DNA from: Chitinophagaceae bacterium
GTDB taxonomy: Bacteria > Bacteroidota > Bacteroidia > Chitinophagales > Chitinophagaceae
Assembly (NCBI GenBank): GCA_023957125.1
Contig: JAMLHL010000008.1
Coordinates: 62,001-126,000, forward strand
Reading direction: 5' to 3'
DNA: 64,000 bases
Positions 18,179-28,343 of the stretch are shown piece by piece (position 1 is the stretch's first letter; each line of letters starts with the position of its first letter). A program made the position numbers and the translations under genes. The notes under the pieces were generated by a model. It did not search any database. It saw only the letters and a list, made by a program, of their open reading frames with translations, and was not told the origin of the DNA.

Positions 18179-19861
18179 ATGATGAAGCACACAATCAGAT
18201 TATTGGTAGCTGTTGTTTTACTGTGCAATGTTGCTTTTGCGCAATCAGTGGACGAAGGGAAAAAATTCTTCTACTACGAAAAATACAATAGCGCAAAAGA
18301 CGCGCTGGAGAAAGCGCTTGAAGCAAAGCCTGGTGATGTGGACGCAGCATATTGGCTGGGACAAACCCTCATTGAACTGAAAGACATAGCCGGCGCAGAA
18401 AAAGTGTATCAAACCGCATTGCAGGGAAAGGGCAGCGATCCTTTATTGCTGGTAGGTATGGGACATGTTGAATTGATGATGCACAAGGCCAATGATGCCC
18501 GGCAGCGCTTTGAAACGGCCATCAGTCTTACGAAAGGAAAGAATATTGATATCTTAAATGCAATCGGCCGCGCCAATGCGAACGCACCCGACGGAGACGC
18601 GAAATATGCCATTGAAAAATTAACGCAGGCCACGCAGGTCAAACGATTTAAAGACCCTTTTGTATATATTAACATGGGGGATGCTTACCGGAAATTATTA
18701 GACGGGGGACAGGCTGTAACTTCTTATCAAAATGCGCTCTCCCTGGATCCCAACCTGGCAGAAGCGGAGTACAAGATCGGGAAGATATATGTTACCCAGG
18801 GTAATGAACAGGCCAATATCTTTCTAAAACATTATGAAAATGCGGTGGCGACAGACGCGGCCTATGCACCCGCTTATTACGAATTATATGCCTACTGGTA
18901 TTCCAGGGATGTAAATAAGGCGAGAGATTATTTTGAGAAATATAAGAACAACACCGATTTTACACCTTCCGTGGAAGCGGAGGAGATCAGCCTGGTATAT
19001 GCTTCCGGCGACTTTAAAGGCGCTATTGAAAAGGCAGATGAAAAGCTGCAGAAGGAAGGAGACAATGCCAGTCCTAAATTATATCGCGTGAAGGGATACG
19101 CGTATGATAAATTAGGCGATTCCCTGAATGCTTTAAAAAATATGGAATTGTTTTTTGAGAAAGCCGATTCCTCCTTGTTTTTGCCCGATAACTATGTAAA
19201 AATGGCGGAAATTTCGGCTAAATTCCCGGACAGGGCAGACCAGGCAGATGAGTATTTCAATATCGCGATCGGCATGGATACGGTTGTCAAAGACAGGGTG
19301 GAATACGCTACGGCGGCCTCCAATATGTATAAGAAAATAGGCAACAGGGCAAGATCTGCCGACTGGCTTACCAGGATACTCACTTTGGATACCAGTTATG
19401 GTAAAATTGAGCTTTTCTATGCAGGATGGGAGAACTTTTACGGCGAGCAATACCAGACCGCCGACAGTATTTTCAATTTATACAAGGAAAAATATCCCGA
19501 AGATGTGCAGGGCTTTTACGGAGGGTTCAGAACCAAATGGACCATAGATTCTACCATGGAGTTGGGATTGCCGGTTCAGGATGCGGAAAAATTCGCTGAA
19601 TTGGCTTCCCAGGATTCCGTAAAATATAAATCCCAGTTGCTTTTAGCCTACGGTTACCTGGCGGGATACAATGCCAACCAGTTAAAGGATTATGAAACGG
19701 CCATCCATTACCTGGATAAAATGATCAGTCTGGATCCCACCAATGTGGATGCGCAAAACAACAGGGAGATACTTGAAAAGGCATTGGAACGGCCACAACC
19801 CAAATCGGGTACCCAGGCAAACAAAAGCGCGAGCCCACCGGATAAGCCTTCTAAAAGATAA
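18179..19861 (+). CDS. secreted tetratricopeptide repeat protein
   Basis: The ATG at 18179 gives a 560-residue protein with signal peptide MMKHTIRLLVAVVLLCNVAFA. The mature part is a chain of TPR-like helix pairs: KYNSAKDALEKALEAKPGDVDAAYWLGQTL opens the series and repeats continue to LDKMISLDPTNVDAQNNREILEKAL near the end. It is likely a periplasmic scaffold. An upstream in-frame ATG (18128) would lengthen the N-terminus beyond a signal peptide and is rejected. It follows the PstS-like gene in the same direction, and the pair is common in Bacteroidota envelope clusters. A terminator closes the unit at 19876. Confidence 0.85.
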   Translation: MMKHTIRLLVAVVLLCNVAFAQSVDEGKKFFYYEKYNSAKDALEKALEAKPGDVDAAYWLGQTLIELKDIAGAEKVYQTALQGKGSDPLLLVGMGHVELMMHKANDARQRFETAISLTKGKNIDILNAIGRANANAPDGDAKYAIEKLTQATQVKRFKDPFVYINMGDAYRKLLDGGQAVTSYQNALSLDPNLAEAEYKIGKIYVTQGNEQANIFLKHYENAVATDAAYAPAYYELYAYWYSRDVNKARDYFEKYKNNTDFTPSVEAEEISLVYASGDFKGAIEKADEKLQKEGDNASPKLYRVKGYAYDKLGDSLNALKNMELFFEKADSSLFLPDNYVKMAEISAKFPDRADQADEYFNIAIGMDTVVKDRVEYATAASNMYKKIGNRARSADWLTRILTLDTSYGKIELFYAGWENFYGEQYQTADSIFNLYKEKYPEDVQGFYGGFRTKWTIDSTMELGLPVQDAEKFAELASQDSVKYKSQLLLAYGYLAGYNANQLKDYETAIHYLDKMISLDPTNVDAQNNREILEKALERPQPKSGTQANKSASPPDKPSKR

Positions 19862-19875
19862 CAGGATATAATTAC

Positions 19876-19905
19876 AGCATGCCCCATTCCGGGGCATGCT
19901 TTTTT
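19876..19905 (+). terminator. intrinsic terminator after the TPR gene
   Basis: AGCATGCCCC pairs perfectly with GGGGCATGCT around a 5-base loop and is followed by T5. It starts 15 bases after the TPR stop codon. Confidence 0.85.
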
Positions 19906-20026
19906 ATCAGGGGTATTTAACCCGCTCTCTCGTAAGGTATTTTGAATTTGTACCCGGGAAGTGTAATTTTAACCCGGATGATCAAAAAAACGAAAGGATA
20001 ACCGTACATACGTTCAAAAGATCCGG

Positions 20027-21310
20027 ATGCATATCAAAGATTCTATCATACTGGCTTTCAAAACGATTGTAAGCAACCGGCTGCGCACGGGAATTACCGT
20101 TGCTATCATTGCTTTTGGCATAATGGCATTGGTGGGTATCATTACAGCCATACAGGCGATGAATGCCAGCCTGAAAGATAGTTTCGCTACCATGGGCGCC
20201 AACTCCTTTAGCATTCGCTACAGGGAAAGCCGGATCCAGATTGGAGATGACAGGGGAGAAGTTACCAAAACCAGCAGCAGCGACAGAAATAAAAAAATAA
20301 AAAAATCCAATGCCGGCAAGGAGATCACCTATGAACAGGCAAAGGCATTTAAAGAACGGTATCATTATCCCGCCACGGTGAGTATAGGAATAGGAGGAAG
20401 CGGGGGACAAACGGTTTTTTATGAGAATAAGAAAACCAATCCTAATGTCCGTATTTCGGGCGGGGATGAAAATTACTTTTCCCTGAATGGTTACGAGGTG
20501 GAATATGGCCGGAACTTTAATCAATTGGATATCCGGAGCGCCAGGAATGTATGTGTACTGGGATATGATGTGGCTAAAAAATTATTCGGCGACAAAACGG
20601 AGCGGGCTCTGGATAAGATCGTACGGGTGGGTACCAACAAGTTCAGGATCATTGGCGTTTTGAAAAGCAGGGGCAGCAGTTCCTTTATGCAGGCCGACAA
20701 CGTGGTGTTTACCACTTATAACACGCTGAGGCGGCTGTACACGCTGGACAAAACCTCCTATTATATTGGCGTGCAGGTAAAAAACGTAAGCCAGCTTAAT
20801 GAGGCTATCGGCGAAGCAGAAGGCGTTTTCCGCCCGATCAGGAACCTTACCATAACCGAACAGAGTAATTTTTATATAGACAAAAGCGATGCCCTTGCTG
20901 AAACCTTTATCCATCTGCTCGGTAATATTTCATTGGCCGCCGGCGGCATCGGGTTTATTACACTTATAGGCGCCGCGATAGGTTTGATGAACATCATGCT
21001 GGTGGCGGTAACGGAAAGAACAAAGGAAGTGGGGCTGATAAAGGCACTCGGAGGTAAGAAGAAAAACATCCGGCAGCAATTTCTTTTTGAATCTATTATG
21101 ATCAGTTTAATGGGCGCCCTGATCGGTATCGTTCTCGGCATTACCGTTGGTAACCTGGTTGGGATGCTGATGAAAGTACCGTTTTTCATTCCCTGGTTCC
21201 TGATATTCATTGCCATTCTTACCTGCTCTGCCGTGGGCCTGGCCGCAGGTATTTATCCTGCCTGGAAAGCGTCTAAGCTGGATCCTATTGTAGCGCTCAG
21301 GTATGAATAG
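20027..21310 (+). CDS. ABC transporter permease, MacB/FtsX type
   Basis: This 427-residue inner-membrane permease has a first helix at about 20-42 ([21 protein letters not shown]). A periplasmic MacB core domain of about 240 residues follows, then three C-terminal helices typical of FtsX ([35 protein letters not shown] and the final [17 protein letters not shown]). [18 protein letters not shown] is the cytoplasmic coupling region and [17 protein letters not shown] is the standard C-terminus. It should work with a MacB- or LolD-like ATPase in lipoprotein or peptide export or in mechanotransmission. No ATPase gene adjoins it, which is unusual, so its partner must lie elsewhere. Confidence 0.9.
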   Translation: MHIKDSIILAFKTIVSNRLRTGITVAIIAFGIMALVGIITAIQAMNASLKDSFATMGANSFSIRYRESRIQIGDDRGEVTKTSSSDRNKKIKKSNAGKEITYEQAKAFKERYHYPATVSIGIGGSGGQTVFYENKKTNPNVRISGGDENYFSLNGYEVEYGRNFNQLDIRSARNVCVLGYDVAKKLFGDKTERALDKIVRVGTNKFRIIGVLKSRGSSSFMQADNVVFTTYNTLRRLYTLDKTSYYIGVQVKNVSQLNEAIGEAEGVFRPIRNLTITEQSNFYIDKSDALAETFIHLLGNISLAAGGIGFITLIGAAIGLMNIMLVAVTERTKEVGLIKALGGKKKNIRQQFLFESIMISLMGALIGIVLGITVGNLVGMLMKVPFFIPWFLIFIAILTCSAVGLAAGIYPAWKASKLDPIVALRYE

Positions 21311-21426
21311 CGGAATTGAACCAACGGTGTTGTTTTCCTATTGATACGCTTTCTGAAGCAAGCCAACGGTTGTAGAAAAAAGTGCCCGGTTAGGTATTTT
21401 TATAAGGTGCACATCTCTGTGGTTAT

Positions 21427-23658
21427 ATGAGATATCTGTTTATTGTACTCGCTTTTATATCCATCGGATCCTTTTACAGTTGCTCCCGGTCTAATGTATT
21501 GATAGCAGACGGGCGCAGCGATTACCAGATATTTATTTCAGACAGCGCATCAGCGCCGGAAAAATATGCAGCCGAAGCGTTGAAGCATTATTTATACAGG
21601 GTAACAGGTTGCCGGTTGCCGGTTACGCATCGTACAGATCCGCAGGGCAAATACATTTATATTGGGTTCAGGGAAGCGCCCGCTTCTTTGATTGCAGGTA
21701 TTGATCCATCAGGATTTGAGGGGGAAGAATATCTTGTTCGTTCTGATGGCCGTCATTTGCTGATAGCAGGCGGACAGCCAAGAGGTACCTTGTACGGAGT
21801 AACGGGTTATTTATCTGATCATTTGGGCTGCCGGTGGTACACAAAAGACGTGGAAAAAATGCCGGAAAGAAAATACATCCCGCTTCCCAACCGCGATGAC
21901 CGTCAGCAACCTGCATTTGAATACCGGGAAGCCTGGTATCATGAAGCGTATGATCCCGAATGGGCCCTGCACAACCGGTTAAACCCAAGTATAGTGCCCA
22001 TCCCCGATTCAATGGGCGGCAGTTTTATCTCCTATCCCTTTGTTCATACTTTTTATCAATTGGTTTCCCCCGAAAAATACTTTAAACAACATCCTGAATA
22101 TTTTTCCGAGGTCAATGGCAAACGAGTGGAAAAGGACGCCCAGCTGTGTCTGACCAACCCCGCGGTGGTTAAAATTGCTACCGAAACGGTGTTGGATTGG
22201 GTAAAAAGCCATCCCGAAGCCAGTATTTTCGCAATAGACCAGAACGACGGATATGGTTATTGTGAATGTAAAAATTGTAAGGCGCTTGATGATGCGGAGG
22301 GGAGCCATGCCGGTACCCTGTTGCATTTTGTGAACCAGGTAGCGGCAGCCGTGGCTGAGATCTATCCTGATATAAAATTGCAAACGCTGGCCTATGCCTA
22401 TACCGAAATTCCACCTAAAACAATCCGGCCGGCAGATAATATTACCATCCGTTTGTGTCATTACAACTATTGTTCAGCGCATAAAATCGGTGGGTGCCCG
22501 AGTCATAAACCTTTTATCGAACGGCTGGAACAGTGGCGTGCGATTGCCAAACGGATCACGGTATGGGATTATTTCACCGATTTTAATCACTATCTTCTAC
22601 CTTTTCCCAATTTTGAAGCGGTAAAAAATGATGTGAAGTTTTATGCGGATCACCAGGTGAAAGGACTTTTTGCACAGGGCAGTAATATGCCGTCTGAAGG
22701 TGGCAGCGAATTTTCTACACTCCGTGCCTGGGTGTTTGCCCAATTGATGTGGAACCCGGAACAAAACGGGCAGGAACTGATAGAGGAATTTGTGAAAGCC
22801 GTGTATGGCAAGGCTTCTCCGTTTGTCAGCGAATACATACGATTGCTGCAGGATCAGGTGAAGCCCGACTCGGTGTATTTTAGTATTTATGCCGATCCCG
22901 GAGAGGTTAATTATCTCTCTCCCTACACCCTCAATAAAGCCGACAGTTTATTTGCCCTGGCGCTTCAGGCGTCGGAGAAAGACGAACGATTATTAAAGCG
23001 GGTAGAATTGGCGTATCTACCGGTCATTTATACCAAGCTCTATTTCTTTACGGCCGGGGAAACGGCATATCTGAACAAGGAAGAAGCTCCCAAAGTGTTG
23101 GCCTGGTTTAAGCGTATCGTTAATGAAAATAAGATCACAAGGATTGCCGAGGGAACACAGTACGGCGACGTCGAAAAATTTATCGCAGGCGCCGAAATAC
23201 AGCAGGAATTTTTTACCGACTGGTGGATGATCGGTCCTTTTGATAATGAAAACGGAAAGGGGTTGGTGACTGCTTTTCCGCCTGAGAATGGCTTTGACTC
23301 CGTGAAGGTTGTAAAAGGTAAAAACGGAGTCGCACTGACATGGAAACAATACCACAACAATACTTCCGGTTATATTGATCTCACCAAAATTTTTGATCCG
23401 TCTGAGAATGTGGTAGCGTATGCACGCCGAGCCATCTATGCTGATCGTGCAGAAAATGTGCAGTTTGGTGTAGGCAGTAATGACGGTGTTAGGGTATGGG
23501 TCAACGGTAGATTGGTGCTGGATCGGCAGGTCGGCCGGCGGGCGCAGGTGAATGATGATATTATAACCGTGCCTTTGCAACAGGGGGAAAATGAGATCCT
23601 GGTGAAAGTGGATCAGTTGAAAAGAGGCTGGGGATTTTATTTTACGGAGATAAAGTAG
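21427..23658 (+). CDS. DUF4838 domain lipoprotein, probable glycan-active enzyme
   Basis: This 743-residue lipoprotein (signal core AFISIGSFYSC) opens its mature part with an alpha-glucuronidase-like beta domain (YAAEALKHYLYRVTGCRLP), as in GH67/GH115-type and DUF4838 proteins. The DUF4838 barrel follows (FAIDQNDGYGYCECKNCKAL, with two Cys pairs, then IKLQTLAYAYTEIPPKTI and TVWDYFTDFNHYL). The last 150 residues resemble a carbohydrate-binding or PA14-like sandwich (NGVRVWVNGRLVLDRQVG). It should act outside the inner membrane on a glycan; the reaction is not established for this family. It precedes the tandem repeat array and nagA. Confidence 0.82.
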   Translation: MRYLFIVLAFISIGSFYSCSRSNVLIADGRSDYQIFISDSASAPEKYAAEALKHYLYRVTGCRLPVTHRTDPQGKYIYIGFREAPASLIAGIDPSGFEGEEYLVRSDGRHLLIAGGQPRGTLYGVTGYLSDHLGCRWYTKDVEKMPERKYIPLPNRDDRQQPAFEYREAWYHEAYDPEWALHNRLNPSIVPIPDSMGGSFISYPFVHTFYQLVSPEKYFKQHPEYFSEVNGKRVEKDAQLCLTNPAVVKIATETVLDWVKSHPEASIFAIDQNDGYGYCECKNCKALDDAEGSHAGTLLHFVNQVAAAVAEIYPDIKLQTLAYAYTEIPPKTIRPADNITIRLCHYNYCSAHKIGGCPSHKPFIERLEQWRAIAKRITVWDYFTDFNHYLLPFPNFEAVKNDVKFYADHQVKGLFAQGSNMPSEGGSEFSTLRAWVFAQLMWNPEQNGQELIEEFVKAVYGKASPFVSEYIRLLQDQVKPDSVYFSIYADPGEVNYLSPYTLNKADSLFALALQASEKDERLLKRVELAYLPVIYTKLYFFTAGETAYLNKEEAPKVLAWFKRIVNENKITRIAEGTQYGDVEKFIAGAEIQQEFFTDWWMIGPFDNENGKGLVTAFPPENGFDSVKVVKGKNGVALTWKQYHNNTSGYIDLTKIFDPSENVVAYARRAIYADRAENVQFGVGSNDGVRVWVNGRLVLDRQVGRRAQVNDDIITVPLQQGENEILVKVDQLKRGWGFYFTEIK

Positions 23659-23702
23659 TTGTCTCCGTTTGGATAAATGGAGGGCTAAGTCTCGCAGGGG
23701 TT

Positions 23703-24662
23703 CAATAGCACGCCAGGACGCCAGGGCGCCAAGAGCTCATTCAGGCGGGAAGAAAATCTCTGCGGCTTTGCGCCTTAGCGTGATCCAGATTGTCTCTGGC
23801 AACTCGAGTCCAATAGCACGCCAAGACGCCGGGACGCCAAGAGCTCATTCAGGCGGGAGAAAAACCTCTGCGGCTTTGCGCCTTTGCGTGATGCTGATTG
23901 CCTCTGGCAACTTGAATCCAATAGCACGCCGGACGCCGGGACGCCAAGAGCTCATTCAGGCGGGAGAAAATCTCTGCGGCTCTGCGCCTTTGCGTGGTAC
24001 TAATTGCTCAGGCAACTCGAGTCCAATAGCACGCCGGACGCCAGGGAGTCAAGAGATCATTCAGGCGGGAGAAAATCTGCGACTTGCGCCTTTGCGCGAT
24101 CCAGACGCCAATCAGGCAACTTGAATCCAATAGCACGCCGGACGCCAGGGCGCCAAGAGCTCATTCAGGCGGGAAGAAAATCTCTGCGGCTTTGCGCCTT
24201 TGCGTGATCCAGATTGCCTCTGGCAACTTGAATCCAATAGCACGCCGGACGCCAGGGCGCCAAGAGCTCATTCAGGCGGGAGAAAAATCTCTGCGGCTTT
24301 GCGCCTTTGCGTGATGCTAATTGTACTAATTGGCTCAGGCACCTTGAATCCAATAGCACGCCAGACGCCGGGACGCCAAGAGCTCATTCAGGCGGGAGGA
24401 ATCCGCTTTGCGCCTTTGGTGATCCGAATGCCTCAGGCAACTTGAATCCAATAGCACGCCGGACGCCAGGGCGCCAAGAGCTCATTCAGGCGGGAAGAAA
24501 ATCTCTGCGGCTTTGCGCCTTTGCGTGATCCAGAATGCCTCAGGCAACTTGAATCCAATAGCACGCCAAGACGCCAGGGCGCCAAGAGCTCATTCAGGCG
24601 GGAGAAAAACCTCTGCGACTCTGCGCCTTTGCGTGATGTTAATTGCTCTGGCAACACGGGCC
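23703..24662. repeat. tandem array of nine ~107-bp repeats
   Basis: Units begin CAATAGCACGCC at 23703, 23811, 23919, 24024, 24128, 24235, 24351, 24449 and 24556, giving lengths of 108, 108, 105, 104, 107, 116, 98, 107 and about 107. The core AAGAGCTCATTCAGGCGGGA is almost invariant. Variation is concentrated near the end of each unit (GATCCAGATTGCCTC versus GATGCTAATTG). Within a unit ACGCCAGGGCGCCAAGAGC is an imperfect inverted repeat of GGCTTTGCGCCTTTGCGT, so each unit can fold. The open frames that cross the array are products of the repetition and not genes. The 1.1-kb gap between the DUF4838 gene and nagA holds nothing else. Confidence 0.95.
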
Positions 24663-24779
24663 GATTTTGGTGCCCGTCAGACCGGATGGTAAGGAACGGC
24701 AATCTGAAACGCGCCCGGTGTCCAATAAAACCGCTTAATAAAAAATCCATATTTTTAGAGCGTAAAAAAATTATAAGTC

Positions 24780-25973
24780 ATGCAGCCCATTAAGATTATC
24801 AACGGTAAGATCATTTCTCCCTCAGGCATCCTGAAAAACGGTATGGTATTGATCAATGGAAGCGTTATTACAGAAATAAGTGAGAAAAATATTGAGGTAC
24901 CGGATGCATTCGAGATAGATGCGAAAGGGAGATATATCTCTCCGGGTTTTATTGATATTCATGTACATGGCGGCGGTGGGCACGATTTTATGGACAACAG
25001 CGTGGAAGGATGCCTCGCTATAGCCGAAACCCACGCGCGCTATGGCACCACGGCCATGTGGCCAACAACGCTCACCAGTCATACAGAAGGCATCCTCAAA
25101 ACCATAGACACTTATGAGGCGGCAAAAGATAAAAACGTAAACGGCGCGCAGTTTCTGGGGCTGCATCTTGAAGGTCCCTACTTTGCCATGAGTCAGCGCG
25201 GGGCGCAGGATCCCCGGTATATCCGGAATCCCGATCCCGATGAATATAAAAAGATCCTGGCGCATACCGATTCTATAAAAAGATGGAGCGCCGCGCCGGA
25301 GCTGGAAGGCGTTATTGAATTCGGTAAATATATTCAAACCAAAGGTGTGCTGCCTGCAATAGCCCATACCGACGCTATCTATGAAGAAGCCTATGAGGCG
25401 TTCAAAAATGGTTTTACTCTGGCTACGCATCTGTATTCCGGCATGTCGGGGGTTAGCCGGCGCAATGCCTACCGGTATGCCGGCGTGGTGGAAACCGCTT
25501 TTCTAACCGATGATATGGATGTGGAGATCATCGCCGATGGTTGCCATCTTCCCGCGCCTTTGTTGAAATTGATCTATAAGATCAAAGGCGTTGACCGTAT
25601 AGCATTGATAACCGATGCCATGCGGGCAGCAGGTATGCCTGAGGGTGATAGTATCCTCGGTAATATCCACGATGGGCTGAAGGTCATAGTGGAAGAAGGC
25701 GTTGCCAAACTGCCCGACCGCACTTCCTTTGCCGGAAGCGTAGCCACAGCCGACCGGCTGGTGAGAACCATGATCAACAAGGCTGAGCTGCCATTGGAAA
25801 TCGCCGTGCAGATGATTACCGCTACTCCTGCCCGCATAGCGGGGGTAAGCGATGCAAAGGGGACGCTTGAAAAAGGGAAAGACGCCGATATCGTCTTTTT
25901 TGATGACGATATCCGGGTTTCCCTGACAATGATAAAAGGGAAGATTGTGTATCAGGACGGACAGAACAGTTAA
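24780..25973 (+). CDS. nagA: N-acetylglucosamine-6-phosphate deacetylase
   Basis: This 397-residue cytosolic amidohydrolase removes acetate from N-acetylglucosamine 6-phosphate in amino-sugar catabolism and cell-wall recycling. It shows the metal-binding HVHGGGGHDFMD (His61, His63), the HLEGPY block with the metal-ligand Glu131, AIAHTDA and ATHLYSGMSG, DGCHLP, and the catalytic-Asp block LITDAMRAAGM. A late FAGS motif and ATPARIAGVSDAKGTLEKGKDADIV complete the family pattern. Normal length is about 380-400 residues. No nagB adjoins it. It is followed after 37 bases by the dehydrogenase lipoprotein and may share its transcript. Confidence 0.96.
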   Translation: MQPIKIINGKIISPSGILKNGMVLINGSVITEISEKNIEVPDAFEIDAKGRYISPGFIDIHVHGGGGHDFMDNSVEGCLAIAETHARYGTTAMWPTTLTSHTEGILKTIDTYEAAKDKNVNGAQFLGLHLEGPYFAMSQRGAQDPRYIRNPDPDEYKKILAHTDSIKRWSAAPELEGVIEFGKYIQTKGVLPAIAHTDAIYEEAYEAFKNGFTLATHLYSGMSGVSRRNAYRYAGVVETAFLTDDMDVEIIADGCHLPAPLLKLIYKIKGVDRIALITDAMRAAGMPEGDSILGNIHDGLKVIVEEGVAKLPDRTSFAGSVATADRLVRTMINKAELPLEIAVQMITATPARIAGVSDAKGTLEKGKDADIVFFDDDIRVSLTMIKGKIVYQDGQNS

Positions 25974-26010
25974 AACGCCGGGGTATTTTAAAATTCCTAT
26001 TCCTTACATT

Positions 26011-28269
26011 ATGAGAAAGTTTTCTTTGGCATTGGTTGCTTCAGTTCTGGTAGTTGCATTGGCTTGTAATAGTGTGAACAATGATGTGGCTGAAAAGCCG
26101 GCGATCCGGCCGCCCGTTCTTTCTGATCCATCTCCCTTGCCGCTTTCTCCGGAGGAGAGTATAAAAAAAATCCATCTTCCCGAAGGATATCGGCTTGAAT
26201 TGGTGGCGGCTGAGCCTATGGTGCAGGAACCGGTAGCCATAGAATGGGACGCAGATGGAAACCTGTATGTGGCAGAGATGCTGACATATATGCAGGACGT
26301 GGATGGCAGGGGGGAAGATGAGCCGCTGAGCCGGATCGTTAAGCTGGAAGATACAGATGGCGACGGTAGAATGGATAAGAGAACGGTTTACCTGGACAGC
26401 CTGGTATTGCCCAGGATCATGCTGTCTTTGGATGACCGTTTGATCGTGCAGGAAACCTATGCCAATAATTTGTTTGCATACCGCGATACGGATCACGATG
26501 GAAAAGCTGATGAAAAGGTGCAGGTATTACACGACGACACTCCCGACAAGCGGAACCTGGAACACCAGAGAAGTGGTTTGATGTGGAACCTCGATAACTG
26601 GATCTATACTTCGCATCCGATCCGGTATAAATGGAAGAACAATCAATTGGAAATAGACAGCCTGAGAGATGTGCCGGACGGTCAATGGGGGCTCGGACAT
26701 GATGATTACGGAAGACTGTTTCTTTCTTCGGCCGGCGGGGAAGTGGCGGCAAAGGGTTTTCAGCAGATGCCGGCTTACGGAGAACTGGATTTTGAAAAAG
26801 AGCAATACGCGGGGGATTTTCATGAGCCCTGGCCTATCATTGCAACCCCGGATGTGCAGGGCGGAAAGATACGCCTGCGTGACGACAGCACACTCAATCA
26901 TTTTACGGCAAGTTGCGGACAGACCATTTTTAGAGGCGACAGGTTACCTAAGGGTATGGAAGGCGATCTTTTTATTTGCGAACCGGTAGGCCGTTTGATC
27001 CGCCGTGCAAAAGTGTTAACCAATGACGGCGTAAGAGTAGTAAAAAATGCGTACGACAAAGCGGAATTCATCGCTTCCACCGATATGAATTTTCGCCCGG
27101 TTAACCTGGCAACCGGCCCGGACGGCTGCATGTATATTGTAGATATGTACCGGGGCATTATCCAGGAAGGAGCCTGGGTCAGACCTGATTCCTACCTACG
27201 CCCCCAGGTTTTAAGATTTGGACTGGACAAAAATATCCGGAGGGGCAGAATATACCGGCTGGTGCATGAAGCCATTCCGCCGGATGCTAAAAAGCCATCC
27301 CTGTTGGAAGATTCGCCCGGGCAACTGGTACAGTATCTGTCCCATCCCAACGGTTGGTGGCGCGACAATGCGCAGAAATTACTTATTGTGAGAAATGAGC
27401 AATCGGTAGTGCCGGATTTAAAAAAGATCGTATCGGGCGAAATTTCATTTTGGAATAAGCCCGCATTCCGGAAAACATCTCCTACCGTGTTAGGACGGAT
27501 ACATGCCTTGTGGACCCTGGAAGGATTGCAGGCAGTTGATAAGGACTTGTTGATAAAACTGATGCAGGATCCTCTGCCCGAATTAAGAAGGATGGCAGTG
27601 TGGGTAAGCGAACCCCTTATTGAAGCCGGTGATCCGGAAATTTTTGAACAGTTGACCCTGTTAGCGAATGATGAAGATACGGATGTGCGTACCCAACTGG
27701 CCCAATCCTTACGGTACAGCACACCCGAAAAAGCTACCCCCCTCCTGGAATCCGTTATAGGAACAGCCAACAACCATAAGGGGATGATATACCAGGCAGC
27801 GCAGATAACCATGGGATACCTGACCACCGGATTCCCGGTGGACATACAAACGGATCATCTTAATGAGGCCGATAAAGCCCTTGTAATAAAGGGGGCGGAG
27901 AATTTTAAATCCCTTTGTTCGTCCTGCCATGGATCCGATGGTAAAGGATTGCAGTTTGGAGGATCGGCGATGGTGGCGCCACCGCTTTCCGGATCAAAAA
28001 GAGTGAACGGCGACCCCGGGAGGCTGATCCGCATTGTATTAAGCGGGCTGACCGGGCCGGTGGATGGAAAGGAATATCCCAGCACTATGCCGCCTATGTT
28101 GAACAGCGATGACCAGTGGCTGGCGGAGGTGCTCAGCTATATCCGCACCAACCTGGGGAATGCAGCTTCAGCGGTGCATCCGGCGGACATAAAAAAAGTC
28201 CGTGATGTGGTAGGCAGAAGATGGGATCCCTGGACGCTTGAAGAATTGGAGCAGGATGGGAAGCGGTGA
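26011..28269 (+). CDS. membrane-bound dehydrogenase-like lipoprotein with c-type cytochrome
   Basis: The ATG at 26011 gives a 752-residue protein with lipobox core ASVLVVALAC. The N-terminal 370 residues form a sugar-dehydrogenase-like beta-propeller (GYRLELVAAEPMVQEPVAIEWDADGNLYVAEM, with repeated DTDGDGRMDK calcium-like loops). A HEAT-like helical region follows (about 430-610). The C-terminus is a monohaem cytochrome c with CSSCHGSDGKG and a distal Met in TMPPML. The layout matches the PVC/Bacteroidota Piru_Ver_Nterm-type dehydrogenases. It should oxidise a sugar or alcohol in the periplasm and pass electrons to the respiratory chain; the substrate is unknown. A start at 25945 inside nagA is rejected. 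Confidence 0.85.
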   Translation: MRKFSLALVASVLVVALACNSVNNDVAEKPAIRPPVLSDPSPLPLSPEESIKKIHLPEGYRLELVAAEPMVQEPVAIEWDADGNLYVAEMLTYMQDVDGRGEDEPLSRIVKLEDTDGDGRMDKRTVYLDSLVLPRIMLSLDDRLIVQETYANNLFAYRDTDHDGKADEKVQVLHDDTPDKRNLEHQRSGLMWNLDNWIYTSHPIRYKWKNNQLEIDSLRDVPDGQWGLGHDDYGRLFLSSAGGEVAAKGFQQMPAYGELDFEKEQYAGDFHEPWPIIATPDVQGGKIRLRDDSTLNHFTASCGQTIFRGDRLPKGMEGDLFICEPVGRLIRRAKVLTNDGVRVVKNAYDKAEFIASTDMNFRPVNLATGPDGCMYIVDMYRGIIQEGAWVRPDSYLRPQVLRFGLDKNIRRGRIYRLVHEAIPPDAKKPSLLEDSPGQLVQYLSHPNGWWRDNAQKLLIVRNEQSVVPDLKKIVSGEISFWNKPAFRKTSPTVLGRIHALWTLEGLQAVDKDLLIKLMQDPLPELRRMAVWVSEPLIEAGDPEIFEQLTLLANDEDTDVRTQLAQSLRYSTPEKATPLLESVIGTANNHKGMIYQAAQITMGYLTTGFPVDIQTDHLNEADKALVIKGAENFKSLCSSCHGSDGKGLQFGGSAMVAPPLSGSKRVNGDPGRLIRIVLSGLTGPVDGKEYPSTMPPMLNSDDQWLAEVLSYIRTNLGNAASAVHPADIKKVRDVVGRRWDPWTLEELEQDGKR

Positions 28270-28343
28270 GCGGAAGGATGCATGTAATGAATTTTGCTAT
28301 AAAGTGGTAATTTCACCGGAATAACGCCGGAGAATAAAATCAA

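Noticed and set aside
23703..24662. CRISPR array
   Set aside because: Units are contiguous and ~107 bp with no unique spacers, and no cas genes are present.
23669..24793. Several overlapping open frames on both strands across the 107-bp repeat array
   Set aside because: They repeat the same peptide in three frames with period ~36 residues and match the DNA repeat, so they are a consequence of tandem duplication rather than genes.
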